In this document: positions 33,263 through 43,199 of the stretch, one piece after another | How positions within the stretch are numbered: position 1 is the stretch's first letter | Layout of the letters: every line of letters begins with the position of its first letter | DNA from: Pseudoips prasinana | Taxonomy: Eukaryota; Arthropoda; Insecta; Lepidoptera; Nolidae | DNA length: 64,000 bases | Reading direction: 5' to 3' | NCBI GenBank assembly: GCA_951640165.1 | Contig: OX621259.1 | Coordinates: 3,410,001-3,474,000, forward strand | Position numbers and translations under genes: made by a program | The notes under the pieces: model-generated | The model's database searches: none | What the model was told of the DNA's origin: nothing | What the model saw: only the letters and a program-made list of their open reading frames with translations

Positions 33263-33755
33263 AGATGTAAAATGACTGAATCTGACTAGTCACAATTGTC
33301 ATAAACCTTAAATGACCGGTCATTTACTGTCAAATTCAGTCAATTTGACTCAAATATTATTGTCTATTTTCGATTACCTCTCAATTATTTATTTATTTAG
33401 GTACTCAATTTATATGCAAGTTTAAATGAAGCAACGTTTTATTTTGTATTATATCATGAGAGGATAAGACGACATCAAAGTCGATGCGCGAGGCGATGCG
33501 ACGTTGCCATTTTGTCTTAAATTCACGCATGATTAGAAATGTAAAATGATTAACACATAATAATACTATAAGTCGTAAAAATCACTTTTTTGTTTCAATT
33601 TAGAAGTTGTAGACTTTTCTCAACGACAAAAACTTAAAAGTTAATGAAATCAAATTGACTGAAAATGACAATTTTTGACAGTTAATGACCATTATTGACC
33701 AATTTGACCGTAAATGACAGTCAGTCTAATTCAGTCACTTTAGTCATCCACATAT
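33263..33755. mobile_element. TIR element rich in TGAC/GTCA motifs, hAT-like ends
   Basis: Left end TAGAGATGTAAAATGACTGA and the reverse of the right end, TGTGGATGACTAAAGTGACT, are related. Both subterminal regions are packed with TGAC/GTCA units (for example GACCGGTCATTTACTGTC on the left, GACAGTTAATGACC on the right). hAT elements often have such subterminal motifs and TAGAG-type ends, but I see no 8-bp target duplication and no transposase. Confidence 0.5.
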
Positions 33756-33829
33756 ATGTACTAACTATGTTTACCTTATATTGGAGGTATTGTACCTTGA
33801 AAATAGAAGAAGCGCTGTGAAACTAGTTT

Positions 33830-34352
33830 AAAAACATATTTTTTCACAAGCTCGGTCTTTTCTACGTGGTGTTTTATTTATATCCGGGTCATACTCGACG
33901 AGACAATGTTTTTTGGGAAGTGTGTGCAGGTTATTCAGCTACCGTTAAAACACCTGCTAGTTGGACGGTAAATGTTAGTGAGTGGCTCAATTTTAGAGTT
34001 GCTCTTTGCACTCTCTCTATTATAAGGAAAGACAAATTGGGAGCCATTTGTACAGCACGATACGGTCCGCTCACTATACGAGTACGTGATTTCCCCCCCA
34101 AAGGCGACTCGCGACTAATTCGCTTGCGTGTTGGCGCGCGGTTGGCTTCCGCGTAGCCGAAACACAATCCGCGGATGGAAACTAGTTCCCAACAATGTGA
34201 CGTCTGTGTCTGGACGTTGGTTTACAACCGTCTAGAAGATGCTTTAAGGAGCAAGAGAGACGTGCAAGCACACATATTATTCTTTGTCTCTTTCTCTCAG
34301 CCAGTTACGTTTAAAGTTTCACTTCAGTCGTGTTGTCTAAAGCACACTCGTT
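33830..34352. other. Unclassified block with an LTR/promoter-like end
   Basis: The right end, CACTTCAGTCGTGTTGTCTA then AAGCACACTCG, recurs at 52170-52210. Both are preceded by CTTTGTCTCTTTCTCT-like pyrimidine runs and a GTTACGTTTA segment. TCAGT is the insect initiator, so these may be ends of LTRs or of another Pol II-transcribed element. No coding potential. Confidence 0.4.
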
Positions 34353-34356
34353 TTTA

Positions 34357-34690
34357 GGGTTCCGTACCCAAAGGGTAAAACGGGGCCCTATTACTAAGAC
34401 TTCGCTATCTGTCTGTCTGTCCGTCTGTCACCAGGCAGTATCTCACAAACCGTGATAGTTAGACAGTTGAAATTTTCACAGAGGATGTACTTTTGGAAAT
34501 CCGTTGTCTCTGCCTACCCCTCTGGGAAACAGGCGCGAGTCTATGTATGTATGTATTTTTGTTGCCGCTATAACAAGAAAATTAATATTTAAGGGGGTAC
34601 CCATACAACAAACGTTTTTTTTTTGCTCGTTTTTATAGAGAACCCTTCGAGCGCAAGTCCGACTCGCACTTGGCTGGTTTTTTTAAATAT
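34357..34690 (+). repeat. Dispersed repeat with GTCT-rich core, carrying a short LINE tail
   Basis: Inverted counterpart of 14822-15108: TTAGGGTTCCGTACCCAAAG, CTGTCTGTCTGTCCGTCTG, TAGTTAGACAGTTGAAATTT and the end CGACTCGCACTTGGCTGG. An extra stretch of about 55 bp at 34494-34548, absent from the other copy, also occurs near 50354-50412. Confidence 0.65.
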
Positions 34691-35126
34691 CTTTTATATA
34701 ATATTCTCCCTGTTACATTTATTTCATCATTTAGTTACATTATCAGTGTAAGAATACAGTGGTTACATAGTTTCAAACCTTAACTTTGGCATCCTCACAG
34801 TAAAGCTGCATACCACATGTATGTATGGTGAAAACTACCCTTACGCCCATCGTGATAAAATTATTCATCACATTTTTCTATGAAATTCATATAGTCAACT
34901 CAATGTTGCCAATTAAAACTATATGAGCAAATATGCTTCGTTAGCGCGTACGAACTTCCCAATCGAACGATGACATGTCGAGAGCATTCAAAAGCGTTTG
35001 AATGGTTTTAAAGAGTCATCGAAGTTAATGAGCACCTCTCCATAGTTTATTTAGTAAAGGTTTACAACAAAAACTTTTTCAAGATCGAAATGTTGGCCTC
35101 AACCCACGGAAAATACAATAAGAATC

Positions 35127-35310
35127 ACACTAATATTATAAAAGCGAAAGTTTGTGAGTGTGCGAGTGTGTATATTTGTTACTTCTTTACGTCTAAACTG
35201 CTGGAGCGATTTAAGTAAAATTTGGTATGGAGTTAGCTGGCACCCTGAATTAACACATAGGCTATAATTTATAAATTTTAACGCGGGTAAAACTGCGGAG
35301 CACAGATAGT
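35127..35310 (+). mobile_element. Lep1-type Helitron
   Basis: CACTAATATTATAAAAGCG, AAAGTTTGTGAGTGTGCGAG and the hairpin end CGCGGGTAAAACTGCGGAGC. The terminal CTAG has become ATAG. Confidence 0.75.
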
Positions 35311-35384
35311 TATCTATAAAGTTAAAAAAATTATAACTGTTATAAAATAAGAATAATAATACTAATACAATATAATGTCCCCAT

Positions 35385-35685
35385 CGCGGCCAGTCTTCAT
35401 GGAAAGTAGCCATCTGTGCAGGATATATTATAATGCTCAGCTATTTGCACGAACACAGGGACACTTTCTATTGGGAATAGATGAGATGGCTAGACTCAAA
35501 ATATGACAGGTACAGGACCGATAGCATTACGTGCTCTCCGAGGCATAAAGGTGTAATAAGTCACACTTCGGGCTGATATTGAGAAATTTACTTTTTGGAG
35601 TTACCCATAATTTGAACCCAGGACCACAATATCGCGGTTGAACACAATCTAACGCTAGACCAACGAGACACTCAAAAAATAATAT
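35385..35685 (-). mobile_element. SINE family A copy
   Basis: Reverse orientation; left end CGGCCAGTCTTCATGG, middle ACTTCGGGCTGATATTGAG, right end head region CTAACGCTAGACCAACGAGA. Confidence 0.75.
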
Positions 35686-36055
35686 ATTATACTAACACAC
35701 TCACACCATTGCATGGGCTATGCAATGGGTGTGCCTGTTTCACCCGCGTTAAACTTAATAAATTATAGCCTACGTGTTATTCGAAATAATTACATTCTTA
35801 AAAATAATAATGTATACATAGCATTAAAAGATGTGAGCGCAACGTAAATAAGCGTCCCTGATTAATAAAAAAACAAATAGAAACAAAGAGCAATAGAGTA
35901 CAAGAAGAATTGCGTGCAATTTAAAAACATGAGCGGTGCTTACACGGGAAATTGTGCGGATATATTCAATCACGAGGCACCTACTCACACACAGTCAATT
36001 ATAGCGGTGTTTGTGTTGACAGGCTCGTGAACGCAAAGTCATTTAAATGATATAT

Positions 36056-36385
36056 CCTACTAATATTATAAACGCGAAAGTTTGTAAGTATGGATGGATG
36101 GATCTTTGTTACTCTTTTACGTAAAAACTACAGAATGGATTTTAATGAAACTTCACAATAATATAGCTTATACATCAGAATAACACATAGGCTACAATAG
36201 AGATATTGTGCGAATTGTCCAAAATATGACGATAAGTGTCAAGTCAGTAGGAAAATATCTACCATCTGCGAGCTATTCCGGCGTGCACTGCCAAAACCGC
36301 TAGAGGTAGACATCCTACTAATATTATAAATGCGCAAGTTTGTGAGTATAGATATATGGATGTATGTTACTCTTTTACGCCAATA
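36056..36385 (+). repeat. Two truncated Helitron-like copies
   Basis: 36056-36215 and 36313-36385 both start CCTACTAATATTATAAA(C/T)GCG and continue AAGTTTGT, TGTTACTCTTTTACG. Neither has the CTAG end. Confidence 0.6.
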
Positions 36386-36499
36386 CTACTGTAACAACTA
36401 CTGTAACAAAAATATCTGTAATTTTCAATAAGTACTAATAAATTATTTTAGGGTTCCATACGAAAGTTATAAAACCCTTATGATGCAAATTCATACTTT

Positions 36500-36720
36500 G
36501 ACTGGTCTATGAGTGATTGGCGAGGTTAAGCAACTAGGCTCGCGGTCATTCCATAGATGGGTGACCACCAAAGTGGTTTAATATCTGAGCGCCTCTACGC
36601 TTCGGAGGGCTTGTTAAGCTGTCCCGGTGGTAGTCGTTGACAACAGTCGTTAAGCCATGTCAGAGGCCTACTGGGCGGCTTGAACAACTCTGACACTAGG
36701 GTAACCACTGCACATACGAT
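36500..36720 (+). mobile_element. 5S rRNA-derived SINE
   Basis: Head GATTGGCGAGGTTAAGCAAC...CTCGCGGTCATTCCATAGATGGGTGACC aligns with the middle and 3' part of insect 5S rRNA, which carries its Pol III internal promoter (GATCACCGAAATTAAGCA and TTAGATGGGGGACC). A non-5S body follows: CGCTTCGGAGGGC, CCATGTCAGAGGCCTACTGG, TTGAACAACTCTGAC. Inverted relatives are at 28735-28985 and 57130-57300. Because the copies share the non-5S body they are a SINE family, not 5S genes. Confidence 0.7.
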
Positions 36721-36864
36721 AAGTAAGTAAGTCGTCAGCATGAGCAAAATATACGCTTTGATGTAGTTGCTAACAAAATGGCCGATAGGCAGGCCATCTT
36801 ACAGTAAGCATTCTTTATTCATCTCTCAATGACTAGTCCATAAATGTGGCCATATTTGTTACAG

Positions 36865-36942
36865 GGTTTGGAGATGGAATGCGAGATACCAATAGGGGGT
36901 GCCGAGAAAACGGACCATTTTGTCATCATCAAGAGGACTCAG
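36865..36942 (+). CDS. Candidate internal exon of an unidentified host gene
   Basis: A 78-bp segment between an acceptor (CCATATTTGTTACAG ending 36864) and a donor (CAG/GTTAGT from 36943). It encodes 26 residues in phase 0: GLEMECEIPIGGAEK then TDHFVIIKRTQ. It has no resemblance to any transposon protein in the window and lies between repeats rather than in one. I do not recognise the protein. It is compatible in phase with the candidate exon at 16067-16174, which would make them neighbouring or near-neighbouring exons of one gene with a 20.7-kb intron. The link is inferred from strand and phase only. Confidence 0.6.
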
Positions 36943-37119
36943 GTTAGTAATTAATAACAATTATATATAATACTATACCACACTATACTACACAATACTG
37001 TACAATAAATTCACACTCACAACAAATTTCACACTGTATTATGAGCCCCAAATGGAACTTGATACTGTCTTTTTATGAAAATAAATAATTCATAATCTTG
37101 GTCTGGTCAAATTTCGTCC

Positions 37120-37850
37120 ATGGCGGCCAGTCCCGAGGCAGACTAGCCATTTGCGCGGGACACATTATAGTACACAACTGTGAACACAAACTAAGGGGTC
37201 TTTCTATTCCACCAATTTAATTATTCGATGGGACGACTAGCGACACGACCGGAAAGAGGCCAGTAGTGTTGTAAAAAGCTCGAGTCTTTTTGTCTTAATT
37301 CCGAGAATTGAGTAGATTTTCAAGACTAGGCCTCGTTAGTCATATGAGTCCAAATCCTTTGAGTCTTTTGAGTATTCTGAGTCGTTTCGAGTCTTTTAAG
37401 TTCTTAAGGATAGAGTGAGTTACGAACTTGAATTGGTTTAATATAATAGATAATACTGGAAGATTTTATATCGTCATTCATATTTATTTAATGAAACACT
37501 AAACTGAAAAACAATTAACAAAAATGGACTTGTTTTGGTTACCACTATGGATTTAGAGGACACAGTCGATGAGTCTTTTTAGCAGGTCTCAAGTCATTTC
37601 ACAAAAGACTCCTAATTCTATATTTATCAGATTTGATTCTTCAAAAATAGCTCAAGATTTATTAAATAAGACTCCAAATTTCATACAACGCTAAGCAAGT
37701 GCTCATGTAACGAGGTCATACCTTTACCTGCTCTACGAGGCATGGGGGTGCAATACCAACTCCAATCAACTCCCAGAATTCAGGCTGATATTGAGCAATT
37801 CTCTTTTCAGAAATGCCCAAATTCCATTTTTAACCCAACCCGGGATAGAC
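37120..37850 (-). mobile_element. SINE family A copy split by a hAT-like insert
   Basis: The left part, 37120-37263, has GGCGGCCAGTCCC, GACTAGCCATTTGCGCGG and GACACGACCGGAAAGAGG. The right part resumes about 37710 with GAGGTCATACC, CTGCTCTACGAGGCATGGGG and TTCAGGCTGATATTGAG. The break is the insert at 37264-37692. Confidence 0.7.
37264..37692. mobile_element. hAT-like MITE
   Basis: Left end TAGTGTTGTAAAAAGC and reverse of the right end TAGCGTTGTATG are similar, of the hAT TAGTGTTG type. GAGTC/GACTC motifs crowd the subterminal regions (GAGTCTTTTTG, TTTGAGTCTTTTGAGT, AAGACTCC). A GAGGCCAG/GAGGTCAT pair flanks the insert imperfectly and may be the 8-bp target duplication, though 17 extra bases lie at the right edge. 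Confidence 0.55.
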
Positions 37851-38019
37851 GGAGAATCCGACCGCGTGTTCTGTATGTTCTGTGAAGTAGGCTCGATTGG
37901 TTTCAGTAGCTAAATTTCATCCAGATGCATTATTATTATTACACGGTGGTAGACAATATACAATGAGGCTATTTAATAGTTTTTACTCCATAAATTTTTA
38001 TTAGCAGATAATGGGGTGC

Positions 38020-38575
38020 TGGTTTCATATCCCGGATCGGACTAAAAAGCGGTTTTGGGATTATTCTACTCGTATTTAGAAAAAATTCTCAGTATCAACC
38101 CGAAGTCTGGGCGTTGGCGGCAGCACATTCTCCAGCCTCTGAGAGCATGTATAGCCATCGGTCCTGTACCTGGGGGGCTATCGGCTAAGTCGCCGAACAT
38201 CGTGATAGTGATCGGCATTCAAATAAATAAAGGTTAAAAATTACTCAATCAGTCGTTAAATCGGCTTCGACGTTGAAAATCGGTTCTTGACCATATATGA
38301 CGTCACATGTGCTCATTTATTATTTATTGCATGATTAAGTTTTAACTTTATTTAGTTGAACGCCGATCACTATCCCGATGTTCGGTGACTTAGCCGGCAG
38401 CCCCCCTGATCTCTTTCCGGTCGTGTCGCTAGTCGTCCCATCGGATCATCAAGTGATGAAATAGATAGCGCCCTTGTATTAGCACACACTTGTGCACTTT
38501 AATATGTCCTGCGCAGATAGCTAGTCTCCATAGAGACAGGCCACCGTGGCGGTAAAACGACCAGCAACACATTAT
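38020..38575 (+). mobile_element. SINE family A copy split by a G-ended TIR element
   Basis: Left part 38020-38171 has CATATCCCGGATCGGAC, TTCTCAGTATCAACCCGAAG, TCGGTCCTGTACCT. Right part 38406-38575 resumes TGATCTCTTTCCGGTCGTGT, CCCATCGGATCATCAAG and GCGCAGATAGCTAGTCTCC. Confidence 0.8.
38172..38405. mobile_element. TIR element (MITE) with G-run termini
   Basis: Inverted repeats of about 48 bp: left GGGGGGCTATCGGCTAAGTC...ATCACT-type, right the inverse ending GTGACTTAGCCGGCAGCCCCC. The inner arms pair strongly (CACTATCACGATGTTCGGCG against CGCCGATCACTATCCCGATG in reverse). It interrupts the SINE-A word GTACCTGACCTC after CCT, so the target duplication is at most about 2 bp (CT). No coding sequence. 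Superfamily not assigned. Confidence 0.7.
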
Positions 38576-38579
38576 TGGA

Positions 38580-39040
38580 AAAATAAAATAACGAATTTCA
38601 ATTTTTACAATTTAATAAGTATTATTTTTTCTACAAACTATGTAACGTTGCTATTTAATATGCCAATATTTCAGCCCTAAATTATATGAATAGCAACCAA
38701 GAGATTTTTTACTATTACACTCAAATTATAAAATAACATTTGAAACGTGAATAAAAATATATATATTCTTACGAGGATGGTTTTCCATTACAATTTAATA
38801 CAAAACCCCCTTCAATACGCTTTTCTACAAACTTTGATAGCTAATTCCTTTCAAAATGTCATAAAGGTTCCGAGTAACATAAAGCTTTACGGAGGGTGGT
38901 CGATGAAAGGTACAAGGTTGTAATTAGTTAGCTAAATTACGGACATAATGAGTGGCGGACAAAGATGGACGCTCTTTTGGGCATGCCCTTGCATAGAAAC
39001 GGTTATTTCGGAAGGCTGTATTTTGGTTCCAACTAAATGT
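38580..39040. other. AT-rich spacer, nothing recognised
   Basis: No coding region, TIR or SINE head was seen. Confidence 0.5.
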
Positions 39041-39041
39041 A

Positions 39042-39173
39042 CAGACGCCAGCACATCCAGCTTCCCTATTCCCAATTTCTTTTATAGATTTTCAACTTTA
39101 TAACATAAGTATAAGGTTCACTTTCAATTGGGGAAATTCGACGGATTGGGGTAGCTTGATGTGCTGGCGTCTG
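39042..39173. mobile_element. Short mariner-like MITE
   Basis: Ends CAGACGCCAGCACATCCAGCT and AGCTTGATGTGCTGGCGTCTG are inverted repeats of about 21 bp with one extra base, flanked by TA at 39040-39041 and 39174-39175. TA duplication fits Tc1/mariner. A diverged copy is at 22680-22800. Confidence 0.75.
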
Positions 39174-39274
39174 TACAACGCGGAGATGTTTTTGAGGCTT
39201 CCTTTACCGTCACTGTTATTTCTTTAAATGTATCTTCGTGAGTAAATATGTGAATTTCAGTTGTTTATCCCCTT

Positions 39275-39415
39275 GGGGTGGTTGTTAGATACTTTGCCTT
39301 TCACGCCGCAGGTCGTGTGTACGATTCCCGATTACAGGACAGATATTTGTGTTTTTGAACATGTATGTTTGTTCTGAGTCTGGGTGTAATTATCTATATA
39401 AGTATGATATTACGA
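39275..39415 (+). mobile_element. SINE family C copy, partial
   Basis: GGGGTGGTTGTTAGATAC, TTTCACGCCGCAGGTCGTG, the B-box-like TACGATTCCCG, then ACAGATATTTGTGT, TGTTCTGAGTCTGGGTG and TAATTATC. Confidence 0.65.
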
Positions 39416-39896
39416 AAGAAAAGTAGTATATGTAGTTTTAGGAATTAAAAGGATTTATCAATAAAAAAGAGGTTTATTCACACTTCAGAATAAATAATTT
39501 AGAAATCAACAATCAAAAATCGATACGTAAACCAGCAGAGCTTCGCCCTCGTCAACGTCTGGCCCCAAAAGAGAGAGACGCATCTTTTTTTTTTTTTTTT
39601 TTTTTTAACGTGACTCGTGCAGTTAGCCTCTCGGCTTTTACTGCTTCACCGGACAGTAGGGGTGAGCGTGGGCTCTAACCGGCCTAGCAAATAAAACTAC
39701 AAACTAAGTACCCGCGCCGGAGGGCGCCCCCTGTGGGGCTCGAACCTCGGCTCTGGGCGGATACTGACGGGGAGAGGGCGAGAGATCGTGGTTTTTAGGG
39801 AGGTTAGTGCAACTTTCGCTCTACGTTAATGACATGACGCGGCCCCCCGTCCGCGTTGAGGGGGGCTTTTTATCGGTACGATATGCAAACTAAGGG

Positions 39897-40250
39897 TCAT
39901 GGAGGACGCTGGTGGTCGCGACGCGTTCGCGGTCGTACTCGCATCCGGCGAGTACGAAATATCGGTTGTGCAGTGTTGCGAGAGTCTCTAATCGATTTGA
40001 TGTGCTCAAGGTAAACGGTGGTCTCGTCGTCCGGTTCGTCTAGGACGTGCTTCGGACGACGGTGCTTAATTGTGAGTCGGAGGGGAGTGTAATTGACCGC
40101 CTGTACCACCAATTTACTTGGATGGTGAGTGGCAGAGTCAAAATACCTTTTGGACGTTTGCTTCATCCATTGCCTGATGGTAGGCAATTGGAGATCGGCA
40201 TGGAGGCTTTTGTTACGGACGAACCATGGTGCGCCCACGGCTCGTCGCAT
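39897..40250 (-). pseudogene. Jockey ORF2 C-terminus (frameshifted)
   Basis: Reads MRRAVGAPWFVRNKSLHADL then PTIRQWMKQTSKRYFDS, the standard Jockey RT C-terminal region. In the preceding frame the same DNA gives CDEPWAHHGSSVT, so the frame is lost at about 40250. The 3' UTR, 39607-39896, is GC-rich. Confidence 0.8.
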
Positions 40251-41916
40251 AAACTCTGGACTACCTGTAGGAGGTGGATGAGATGTTCCTTAGCGTGCGC
40301 GAAGACCGGGCTCGCATAGGTCATCATGGGTCGAATGCACGTCTTGTAAATTCTCACCTTGTTTACAAGGGACATTTTACTGCGTGCATTCAGGAGGCTG
40401 TGTAATCGATAAAGGGCAAATGAGGCACGGTTGCGAGCGTATCTCAGATGGTCCTTGAAGTTTAACTTCTGATCGAGGATCACTCCCAAGTATTTGGTTT
40501 TCCTCTCCCAGGGGATCGGTTTACCAAACATTCGGACGGGATCTGTGGTGGGCTTGGGGTGTACCCTAGAGAAGAGCACGGCTGCGCTCTTGGTCGGGTT
40601 TACTTCGATCCTCCATTTCCTGAACCATTTGCCGAGGGCATCGGCTGAGGATTGGAGTTCTCGGTGAATGGCTGACGGGTCCCTACTGGAGTAGTAGAGA
40701 GCCGTGTCGTCAGCGAAGAGGGCTAGATGAGCCTTCTTGGGTCTGGGGATGTCGCTGGTGTACAGCGAGAACAGGAGCGGGGCAGTTGGGGTCGGAGGGA
40801 GAGGGATGGCGAGCCTACGTTCTACCTCGGAGTCAACCTCATTGAGGTGCTCCGGGTCTACTGGTAGGTTGCTGGGAGAACATTGGGTCTCTAGATTGTC
40901 GGCCATGCATTCGGCTTTTTCGTCGTCATCGAGCGCGGGGCGTTGATTCGGACGCGTCAGCGGGGGGATGGTCCAGTCGGTGTCTGTCTTGAGTCGCTTG
41001 CAGAGGTTCCAAAAGGCCTTCCGCGAGGGTTGAATCTCGGCTAACGTCCTATCCCACCCGGATTCCCGCCTCTCGGTCATGCGTTCACGTACAGTACGCT
41101 GTAGTTCACGCATTCGAGTGCGGTTTTCCAAGGTGTTATAGGAGTCGAAGGCTCTGATGGCCGCGTTCTTCTCAGTCACTAACTCGCGCAAATCCTCCGG
41201 GAGCTTCCACCGACTGAACGCGTCAGCCGCTGGGACCTCCCGGGAACATTCGTTCACTTGGATTTGTACGTGAGTCGTGAAAGAGCCGATAGCTGCGAGC
41301 GTTTGCTCGGGGGTCTCTATGAGGGACGGAATCGAATCTAAGTGCTCCGACGTGGCTGACTTGAGTTTACCCTCAAGTTTCTTCCAGTCGGTAACATATC
41401 TGGGTGGGAGGTTGCTATCCGCGCCAGAGTGGCTTGTGCGGGAGGCAAGACTAAGGATGACCGGTCTATGGTCAGAGTCTAACTCGTGTAGCACCTCTAC
41501 AGAAGCCAAACGTAGGTTTGTATTCTTAAGGAGCGCTATGTCGAGTATGTCGGGTCGGTGACCGTAAATTCTAGAGAAGTGGGTCGGTTCGAGAGGGACT
41601 ATAGGGTCGAACGGTATGATTGCCAAGTGATTAGCAAGTGCGCGGCCGTTCGAGTTGCTCGTACGGCAGCTCCATTGCTCATGCTTGGAGTTTAGATCGC
41701 CTGCCACTATGACAGAGCCATCTAAGTCATACAGTACTTGGAGGTCGCTAAGTAGCATCTCCTTGTCTGGGGGGAGGTAGGCCGAGACTATCGTGATTGG
41801 CTGATGGCCTGTCATGCCTATTCGACAGACAGAGACCTCAATGTTCTTCAGCACGGGAGGGTCCAAAGGTACGCAATGCAGTGATTTCTTAAAGTAAATC
41901 AGCGTGCCCCCTTTAA
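40251..41916 (-). pseudogene. Jockey ORF2, endonuclease end and deleted RT
   Basis: Begins after the LINE-G insert with GGTLIYFKKSLHC, then endonuclease motifs VIVAGDLNSKHEQW (GDxN form), RPDILDIALLKN and LDSDHRPVILSL (SDHxP). The linker follows (SGWDRTLAEIQPSRKAFW). RT motifs 1 to B are absent: RLAIPLPPTP jumps straight to LLFSLYTSDIPRPKKAHLAL and FADDTALYYSS. The join sits near 40800 and stays in frame, so about 180 residues including the first catalytic Asp are missing. FADD itself, KYLGVILD and RPMMTYASPVF remain. Confidence 0.85.
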
Positions 41917-42216
41917 AAAATTCAAAATTCAAAAGTCGTTTATTCCGTTAAAATATTACATTTGTGTGGAATCGTCAATTTTTTTTTACCCTACCGTGCA
42001 GTGCATGACGTGGCAGCTACTGAGAAACACTGCCAGAAAACTCAGTAGGAATCCTTTTTTAAAAATATATATTTCTTAAATAAATTTACATTGTATTTAA
42101 ATGTGTTAATTTAGAGCGACTCAATCCCAAGCTGTTTTGTCACTTAAATAATCAGAAGTTTTGTAATAAGCCCTGCTACACAATTTGGCTTTTATAATTC
42201 TTTTAAACTTTTTTTT
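41917..42216 (-). mobile_element. LINE-G tail inserted in the Jockey ORF2
   Basis: Minus strand carries the last codons of LINE-G (AKLCSRAYYKTSDYLSDK) and its 3' UTR (TCCTACTGAGTTTTCTG, GTCATGCACTGCACGG, TTTTGAATTTTGAATTTT). On both sides Jockey endonuclease resumes in the same frame (RNDRTHSAK before, GGTLIYFK after), with A/T runs at the junctions. It is a 5'-truncated retroposed copy of about 300 bp. Confidence 0.85.
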
Positions 42217-42460
42217 GGCGGAGTGGGTCCTATCGTTGCGAACTATACGATAGTTGGCAACTGTAGGACTCCTCCGTTTACTCGGTTTGAGGAATGTCTC
42301 TTGGACGAGGAAGAGATCAAGTTGATGATCGCGGAGGAATTCTGCGACTTCATCGCGTTGTCTCGCTAATCCGTCTGCATTGTAAAACCCGATCTTTAGA
42401 GATCTGGGTTTTAGCCTGCAAGTGGTTTGGGTAGTCATTAGCGGGTGTACAGCCATTACG
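42217..42460 (-). pseudogene. Jockey ORF2 N-terminus (endonuclease start)
   Basis: Starts ATG at 42456 within the overlapping ORF1 stop. SLKIGFYNADGLARQRDEV (Asn), LDLFLVQETFLKPSKR (Glu) and YRIVRNDR are the first endonuclease motifs. Interrupted by LINE-G. Confidence 0.85.
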
Positions 42461-43169
42461 GTTGCAGGGATTTGATAAAGCGGCGGTAGACGTGAGCCGC
42501 GTCGATGGCCAGTTGGATATTGGTCGGATCAGCTTCGGCCCTCTGGGAGAGGTCCTCAAACTGGTCGAGCAATTCCCAACCTTGAGTCTTAATGCGCTCG
42601 GCAAAACCTGAGGCGTGCCCTTTGCTGTTCGCTTGGGGCGCCCGGGTTTTGGGCGCTGAGGCCGATGGCTTTGAAGTCTGGGTTCCTTTGGCCGGGGCCT
42701 TTGGAACCTGTGACTTCTTAGTCAGCGGGTTGTAAGCCCAGCCCGATTGGACTGGGGCGGGAGGGGACGCGCTGGTTGGGGGTTTGGGGGACACCGCTTT
42801 AGCTGGGACTGGCACAGCCTTAGGGGCGACCACCTCACCCGCAGCCTTGGGTGCGGTCGAGGGGACGTAATCTGGCAGAGGCCAGTGTGGTCTTGCTGGT
42901 CGCAGGGATGTCTGTTGGACATCCAAGGACATTAGCGGGGGAGGGCTTGCTTGGGGCTTGGCGGAGCTAGTCTGCGCCTGAGGCTTTCGAGCGTTACGCT
43001 TACTGCGAGGCCTCCTGGCGGGTCTCCTCGCCGGTGCCTTGGGACAGCCGCGATAGTTCGCAGGGTGTCCCAGGGACTGGCAGTTAACACAACCAGGTGG
43101 CTCGGAGCATTCGCTACGGTAGAGACGCATCGGTTGACTGGGCCTTATATAGGCAAAGTCTGACGTCAC
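42458..43169 (-). pseudogene. Jockey ORF1 (gag-like), 5'-truncated
   Basis: Zinc knuckle near the N-terminus of the open part (CVNCQSLGHPANYRGC), then a long Pro/Ala/Lys-rich, low-complexity region, and a helical C-terminus (ERIKTQGWELLDQFEDL...HVYRRFIKSLQ). Jockey ORF1 proteins bind the element RNA and have knuckles after a larger N-terminal region, which is missing here. GC content is far above the surroundings, matching the rest of the Jockey copy. Confidence 0.8.
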
Positions 43170-43199
43170 TCATCGCCCATCTTGAAAATTCCTCACAGT

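Larger units (their letters stand above)
39586..43190 (-). mobile_element. Jockey-clade LINE with internal deletion and nested LINE-G
   Basis: Minus strand from about 43190 to a poly(A) tail seen as a run of about 21 T at 39586-39606. It has an ORF1 with a zinc knuckle and an ORF2 with endonuclease and RT; ORF2 starts inside the ORF1 stop (TAATG at 42456-42460 region). Losses: most of the RT palm, a frameshift near 40250, and a LINE-G insert at 41917-42216. ORF1 is 5'-truncated. Confidence 0.85.

Noticed and set aside
36500..36720. 5S rRNA gene
   Set aside because: Only part of 5S is present, with many differences, and copies share an unrelated 3' body.
42121..42456. 111-codon ORF as an independent gene
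   Set aside because: It is Jockey endonuclease start joined to LINE-G C-terminal codons by insertion.
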